NCBI GenBank assembly: GCA_900539375.1
Contig: UQBY01000008.1
Span: forward strand, 45,994 to 109,993
Length of the DNA: 64,000 bases
Source of the DNA: an uncultured Clostridium sp.
GTDB lineage: Bacteria; Bacillota; Clostridia; Clostridiales; Clostridiaceae
Reading direction: 5' to 3'
Shown here: positions 60,427 through 64,000 of the stretch, piece by piece
How the letters are laid out: each line of letters begins with the position of its first letter
Numbering within the stretch: the first letter of the stretch is position 1
The notes under the pieces: model-generated
Told to the model about the DNA's origin: nothing
Database searches by the model: none
Seen by the model: only the letters and a program-made list of their open reading frames with translations
Program-made: the position numbers and the translations under genes

Positions 60427-61191
60427 ATGGAAGTACAACATGCTTTATCTAGAACAGAATTATTAATAGGAAAAGAAGGATTAGATAATCTTAGAAATAG
60501 CAAAGTCATAGTGTTTGGAATTGGTGGAGTAGGAAGCTTTACTGTAGAAGCATTAGCAAGAGCTGGTGTAGGTACATTGATTCTTGTAGATGATGATACT
60601 GTATGTCTTACTAATTTAAATAGACAAATTCATGCTACATATGATACTTTAGGAAAGGTTAAAGTTGATGTTATGAAAGAGAGAATTCTTTCAATAAATA
60701 AAAAATGTAATGTAATAACACATCAAATATTTGTTACAAAAGAAAATATTCCAGAAATCATAGATGATGATGTAGATTATGTTGTGGATGCTATAGATAC
60801 AGTTTCTGCAAAAATAGCCTTAGCAGAATACTGTACTTCAAAAGGAATAAAAATAATAAGTTCTATGGGAACAGGGAATAAATTTGACCCTACTCAATTT
60901 AAAATAACAGATATATACAAAACAAAAGTTTGTCCATTAGCTAAGGTTATGAGATATGAACTTAAGAGAAGAGGAGTTAAAAAACTTAAAGTTTTATATT
61001 CAGAAGAAATTCCTACAAAGCCAAAAACAGAAGATGTTGTTACTTGTAAAACAGGTTGTGTATGTACAGGTGGAACTAAAAAATGTGCAGCTAAAAGACA
61101 AATCCCAGGAAGTATCTCTTTTGTACCACCAGTTGCAGGAATGATTATTGGTGGAGAAGTAATAAAAGATATAATTAATTATAAAAAATAA
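60427..61191 (+). CDS. tcdA: tRNA threonylcarbamoyladenosine dehydratase (ThiF-like)
   Basis: This 254-residue E1-like ATPase has the nucleotide motif VIVFGIGGVGSFTVEALARA (about 28-47), DDDTVCLTNLNRQIHA, and two Cys groups near the end (CKTGCVCTGGTKKCAAKR). It belongs to the YgdL/TcdA group, which cyclises t6A37 in tRNAs that read ANN codons. The C-terminal GSISFVPPVAGMIIGGEVIK motif is typical. It is monocistronic. Confidence 0.9.
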   Translation: MEVQHALSRTELLIGKEGLDNLRNSKVIVFGIGGVGSFTVEALARAGVGTLILVDDDTVCLTNLNRQIHATYDTLGKVKVDVMKERILSINKKCNVITHQIFVTKENIPEIIDDDVDYVVDAIDTVSAKIALAEYCTSKGIKIISSMGTGNKFDPTQFKITDIYKTKVCPLAKVMRYELKRRGVKKLKVLYSEEIPTKPKTEDVVTCKTGCVCTGGTKKCAAKRQIPGSISFVPPVAGMIIGGEVIKDIINYKK

Positions 61192-61203
61192 AAAAGTTAA
61201 ATT

Positions 61204-61257
61204 AAAAGAAGCTATCTAAATTAAGAAATAAAAAACTTTTTAATATAGCTTCTTTTA
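61204..61257. terminator. Terminator between tcdA and the methyltransferase gene
   Basis: AAAAGAAGCTAT pairs with ATAGCTTCTTTT (12 bp) across about a 29-base loop, between convergent genes. Confidence 0.75.
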
Positions 61258-61283
61258 AAAATAAAATTAAGTTAAAGGCTTAA

Positions 61284-62456
61284 TTAAGCTTCCCATTGTT
61301 CATATAAAAATCTTAATAATGCTGGATTTGCATGTAATTCTGTACATAAATTTATATATTCTGTGAATAATTTAGGGTTTTCTTTAGAGGTTTTAGTTGC
61401 TCTTATCATTAAGTTTTTAGGAGTTTCTAATGGAGAAATATATTCAACAATAGATACATTATATCCTTTAGCTTCAAGCATCATCCCTCTCATTCCATCA
61501 GTTAAAGCATCAGCCATTCTAGCTTTTAATATGCCATATTTAGTTATAGATTTAAAAGGCTCATAGCTATATTGGCTTAATAATTCCTTATGACAACAAG
61601 GAACTGCAATTATAAGGTCAGATTGTACCTTTATACCTAAAGCTAATGCCATATCTGTAGCTGTGTCACAAGCATGTAAAGACATTACCATATTAATTTT
61701 TTTCTTAGGTTTAAAATCTTTTATATCCATAGCTAAAAATTCCATATTTCTATAGCCAAGAGATGAAGCAATATTTCTAGAAGCAGCAATTACTTTGTCA
61801 GAAATATCTATTCCAATAAAGTTACACTTTATTTTTTTTACTTCTGTTAAATAATAATTTAAAACAAAAGTAAGATAAGATTTTCCACAACCACAGTCTA
61901 AAATTGTTATATTTTGATTTTTAGGAAGCTTTTCAAGCTCTTTATCAATAAGTTCAACATAATGGTCTATTTGATTATATTTTCTTATTTTATCATTTAG
62001 TATTTTACCATCTTTACTCATTATTCCTATTGCTTTTAAAAGTTCATTAGCAGGACCAACTTTTATAAGATAATTTCTATTAAGTAAAGAAGAAGTATCA
62101 TTATGTTCATCTAATATTTTTGATGTTTCAATTTCTTTTGTGTTCATTTTCACATCTTTATTATCACATGTAATTATAAGTTCACTTCCTCTTTCAGAAT
62201 AAATTAAAGAAAGAGAATCATACTTTTCAGCTTCTAAAGAAATATGATTTAAAAGGTCTTTAATAGAAAAATCTTTAGTTATACCATTAAAATTATATGA
62301 AATCTTACCATTATTAAAAGTTCCAACACCTTTAAAGCTTTTTAATCCAGTTTTATAAGTAACCTTTATATCTTTAAATAAATCACTATTTTCATTAAAT
62401 TTATTTTCAAGACCTAAGAAGAAAAATTTCATTTTTGATATATTTTGTTTATTCAA
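61284..62456 (-). CDS. Class I SAM-dependent methyltransferase (PF13679 type)
   Basis: This is a 390-residue protein. The N-terminal 150 residues have no recognised fold. The C-terminal half is a Rossmann methyltransferase with motif I ILDCGCGKSYLTFVLNYYL (about 192-210), FIGIDISDKVIAA, and SLHACDTATDMALALGI. The long form with HACDTAT resembles the PF13679 proteins of unknown substrate, often annotated as RNA methylases. It is a single gene between terminators; the RNA or protein target is not predictable. Confidence 0.82.
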   Translation of the reverse strand: MNKQNISKMKFFFLGLENKFNENSDLFKDIKVTYKTGLKSFKGVGTFNNGKISYNFNGITKDFSIKDLLNHISLEAEKYDSLSLIYSERGSELIITCDNKDVKMNTKEIETSKILDEHNDTSSLLNRNYLIKVGPANELLKAIGIMSKDGKILNDKIRKYNQIDHYVELIDKELEKLPKNQNITILDCGCGKSYLTFVLNYYLTEVKKIKCNFIGIDISDKVIAASRNIASSLGYRNMEFLAMDIKDFKPKKKINMVMSLHACDTATDMALALGIKVQSDLIIAVPCCHKELLSQYSYEPFKSITKYGILKARMADALTDGMRGMMLEAKGYNVSIVEYISPLETPKNLMIRATKTSKENPKLFTEYINLCTELHANPALLRFLYEQWEA

Positions 62457-62554
62457 ATAATATCACCAATCCTTTATAATAAAATTGTTTTGTTGTGGAA
62501 ATTAAAATATAAAATTATAATATATATAATATCATAAAATTAGGTGAGGTATTT

Positions 62555-63496
62555 ATGTCTAGAGAAAAAGATGTGGTCATTCTTAATGTAAAGAATACAG
62601 ATGAGTATGTTGTTAAAGATAAGGATAAAATAAATATAGGTGGATTTACCATAGTTGATATGGATAAAAATAATAGAAAGTGCAATATAAATCTTAAGTT
62701 TTATAGAAAAGAAAACTATAATTTATTAAAACAAACACTAAAACTATTATTAAAAGCTGTATTTAAAGATGAAAATTTAAATAAGGTTAATATAGTAACT
62801 TCTGAAGAATTAAATTTAAGTGCATTCTTAGATTTAGGATTTACCTTAGAGGGTATTTTTTGTGATAATTTATATTGCCAAGGAGTTTATAAAAATGAAG
62901 TTTCCTTTGGTATATCTAGAGCAGAATATAAACAAGGAGAAAGAGTAAGTTTTAGTAAAATTGAATTTGGAAAATACTATATGAGAATATTAACTCCAGA
63001 AGATGCAGAAGAATTAACACAATATTATATAAGAAATAAAGAACATTTAGCTTCTTTTGAACCAGCAAGAGAAAAGGAATTTTATACAGTAGAGTCTCAA
63101 AAAAGCATATTAAATGATAATTATACACAATTTTTAAATGGAACAGCTATAGATTTTGGTGTATTTGAAGAAGAAAAGCTTATTGGGAAATTAAGAATAT
63201 CAAGTATATTATATGGAGTGGTTAAGAGTGGAATATTAGGTTATTCTATAGACAAGGAAAAAGAAGGGCAAGGAATAATAACTTCAGCTGTTAACTTAAT
63301 AATAGAATATGCTTTTAATGAATTGGGACTACATAGAATAGAGGCATCTGTTTTAGTGGATAATGAAAAATCTAAAAGAGTTTTAAATAAATGTGGATTT
63401 AAAGAATTAGGTTTAAATGAAAAATATTTATTTATAGATGGAATATGGCGTGACCATGTAACCTTTTTTAAGATTAATAATAAACAATTACAATAA
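62555..63496 (+). CDS. GNAT acetyltransferase with two GNAT-like halves
   Basis: This is a 313-residue protein. The C-terminal half (about 145-310) is a complete RimJ/RimL-like GNAT domain with GILGYSIDKEKEGQGIITSA (acetyl-CoA motif) and HRIEASVLVDNEKSKRVLNK. The N-terminal half (about 1-130) has GNAT-like strands (LDLGFTLEGIF) but no clear acetyl-CoA loop and may be degenerate. RimJ/RimL-type proteins acetylate N-termini of proteins or small amines. It is the last gene before the rRNA operon. Confidence 0.82.
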   Translation: MSREKDVVILNVKNTDEYVVKDKDKINIGGFTIVDMDKNNRKCNINLKFYRKENYNLLKQTLKLLLKAVFKDENLNKVNIVTSEELNLSAFLDLGFTLEGIFCDNLYCQGVYKNEVSFGISRAEYKQGERVSFSKIEFGKYYMRILTPEDAEELTQYYIRNKEHLASFEPAREKEFYTVESQKSILNDNYTQFLNGTAIDFGVFEEEKLIGKLRISSILYGVVKSGILGYSIDKEKEGQGIITSAVNLIIEYAFNELGLHRIEASVLVDNEKSKRVLNKCGFKELGLNEKYLFIDGIWRDHVTFFKINNKQLQ

Positions 63497-63639
63497 TTAT
63501 TGAGAAAATAAAGCTTAAAAAAGGCTTTTATACACTAATTAATAATAGAAACATATCCATGCGTATCATTATATGAATAATTAAGATATATTATGAAAAA
63601 CATAGTAAGTATTAATTAATTTAATAAAAAGATATATAT

Positions 63640-63872
63640 TTAATAAATTGAATTTGTTTATTATGATAAGATAAAACACGTCGCTGAGAGAGACAGTTAA
63701 CAAATACAAAAAATAAGTTGAAAAACTTAAAAAAGTTGTTGACTTGTTAAGAGATAAGTGATAAGATAAGTTCTGTTGTCAAACAAACTTGAAAAAATAA
63801 CTAAAAAAAGTTATTGACAAGAAAAAAGTTTGATGATAAACTAAAAAAGTCGCTTGAGGGCGACGAGGTAAA
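63640..63872 (+). promoter_or_regulatory. Tandem rRNA promoters
   Basis: P1: TTGACT (63740-63745), 17 bp, TAAGAT (63763-63768). P2: TTGACA (63814-63819), 17 bp, TAAACT (63837-63842). A possible P0 has GATAAGATAA at 63665-63674 but no good -35. Sequences after P0 (GTCGCTGAGAGAGAC) and P2 (GTCGCTTGAGGGCGAC) are similar and can form hairpins, so a promoter-plus-hairpin module seems duplicated. In 63497-63639 I see no gene. Confidence 0.75.
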
Positions 63873-63873
63873 A

Positions 63874-63886
63874 TGGTCTTTGAAAA
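63874..63886 (+). promoter_or_regulatory. boxA antitermination element of the rRNA leader
   Basis: TGGTCTTTGAAAA matches the boxA-like sequence that precedes rRNA genes in Firmicutes and recruits the Nus complex to prevent premature termination. Confidence 0.75.
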
Positions 63887-63960
63887 TTGAACAGAATAAA
63901 TAAGTTAAAAACCAGCAATTCTTTTATTAGTAAGTTTTTTGAGATTTAGAGATTAAACTT

Positions 63961-64000
63961 TTTATTGAGAGTTTGATCCTGGCTCAGGACGAACGCTGGC
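63961..64000 (+). rRNA. 16S rRNA gene, 5' end only
   Basis: AGAGTTTGATCCTGGCTCAG begins at 63968, followed by GACGAACGCTGGC, the universal 5' region of bacterial 16S rRNA. By alignment with E. coli numbering the mature 5' end is near 63961. The gene runs off the window. Confidence 0.95.

Overview
The window is AT-rich DNA of a low-GC Firmicute. The order tRNA-Ser, long SRP RNA, dnaX, ybaB, recR, DUF2508 gene, bofA and then an rRNA operon, together with the AGA/TTA-biased codon use and strong GGAGG ribosome sites, points to Clostridium sensu stricto (cluster I). Clostridium perfringens or a close relative is the best guess, inferred from gene content and order because no database search was possible.

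Layout. 1-3.7 kb is an accessory patch: wreckage of an IS200/IS605-type element (an IscB-like HNH tail and a TnpA tail with two stops), then a restriction-modification cassette (HNH endonuclease, a protein with an NgoFVII-like B3 C-terminus, a DNA 5-methylcytosine methyltransferase), then a 98-bp palindromic element with IS6-like ends. 3.8-6.7 kb is a large sortase-anchored surface protein, probably a seven-bladed beta-propeller. 6.7-28.9 kb is mostly housekeeping and stress genes: an oxidoreductase, a HAD phosphatase, hybrid cluster protein hcp with an FNR-type operator, a small alarmone synthetase, a two-component system, acetolactate synthase ilvBN under a T-box, a DMT exporter, a DUF4143 ATPase, PepF, a glycogen debranching enzyme, a YdcF protein, PlsC, DegV and a P-type ATPase. 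A tRNA-Arg(CCU) and a second IS6-like palindrome follow.

29.3-40.2 kb is a sugar catabolic locus: fructose-type PTS IIB, IIC and IIA, a GatZ/KbaZ-like protein without its catalytic aldolase partner, a PHP phosphatase, a split transketolase, a phosphohexomutase, a PRD/EIIB/EIIA activator, a solitary second IIB and a MerR regulator. Four copies of a 19-bp operator-like sequence tie the locus together, and an approximately 85-bp promoter-region duplication precedes its two halves. This is the least conventional metabolic unit here.

40.2-42 kb holds a CNNM/CorC-type membrane protein and tadA. 42-49.8 kb is a sucrose/fructo-oligosaccharide ABC system: a LacI-family repressor that seems to start at ATA, a consensus promoter with two overlapping operators, a binding lipoprotein, two permeases, an MsmK-type ATPase, a GH32 hydrolase and a fructokinase.

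50-64 kb is core: tRNA-Ser(GGA), SRP RNA, folA, dnaX-ybaB-recR, DUF2508-bofA, an ABC exporter, a 56-residue Cys-rich protein, serA-DUF1015, MTA/SAH nucleosidase, TcdA, a methyltransferase, a double-GNAT protein, and the promoters, boxA and first bases of a 16S rRNA gene. No CRISPR array was seen. Most convergent gene pairs are separated by a clear hairpin terminator.
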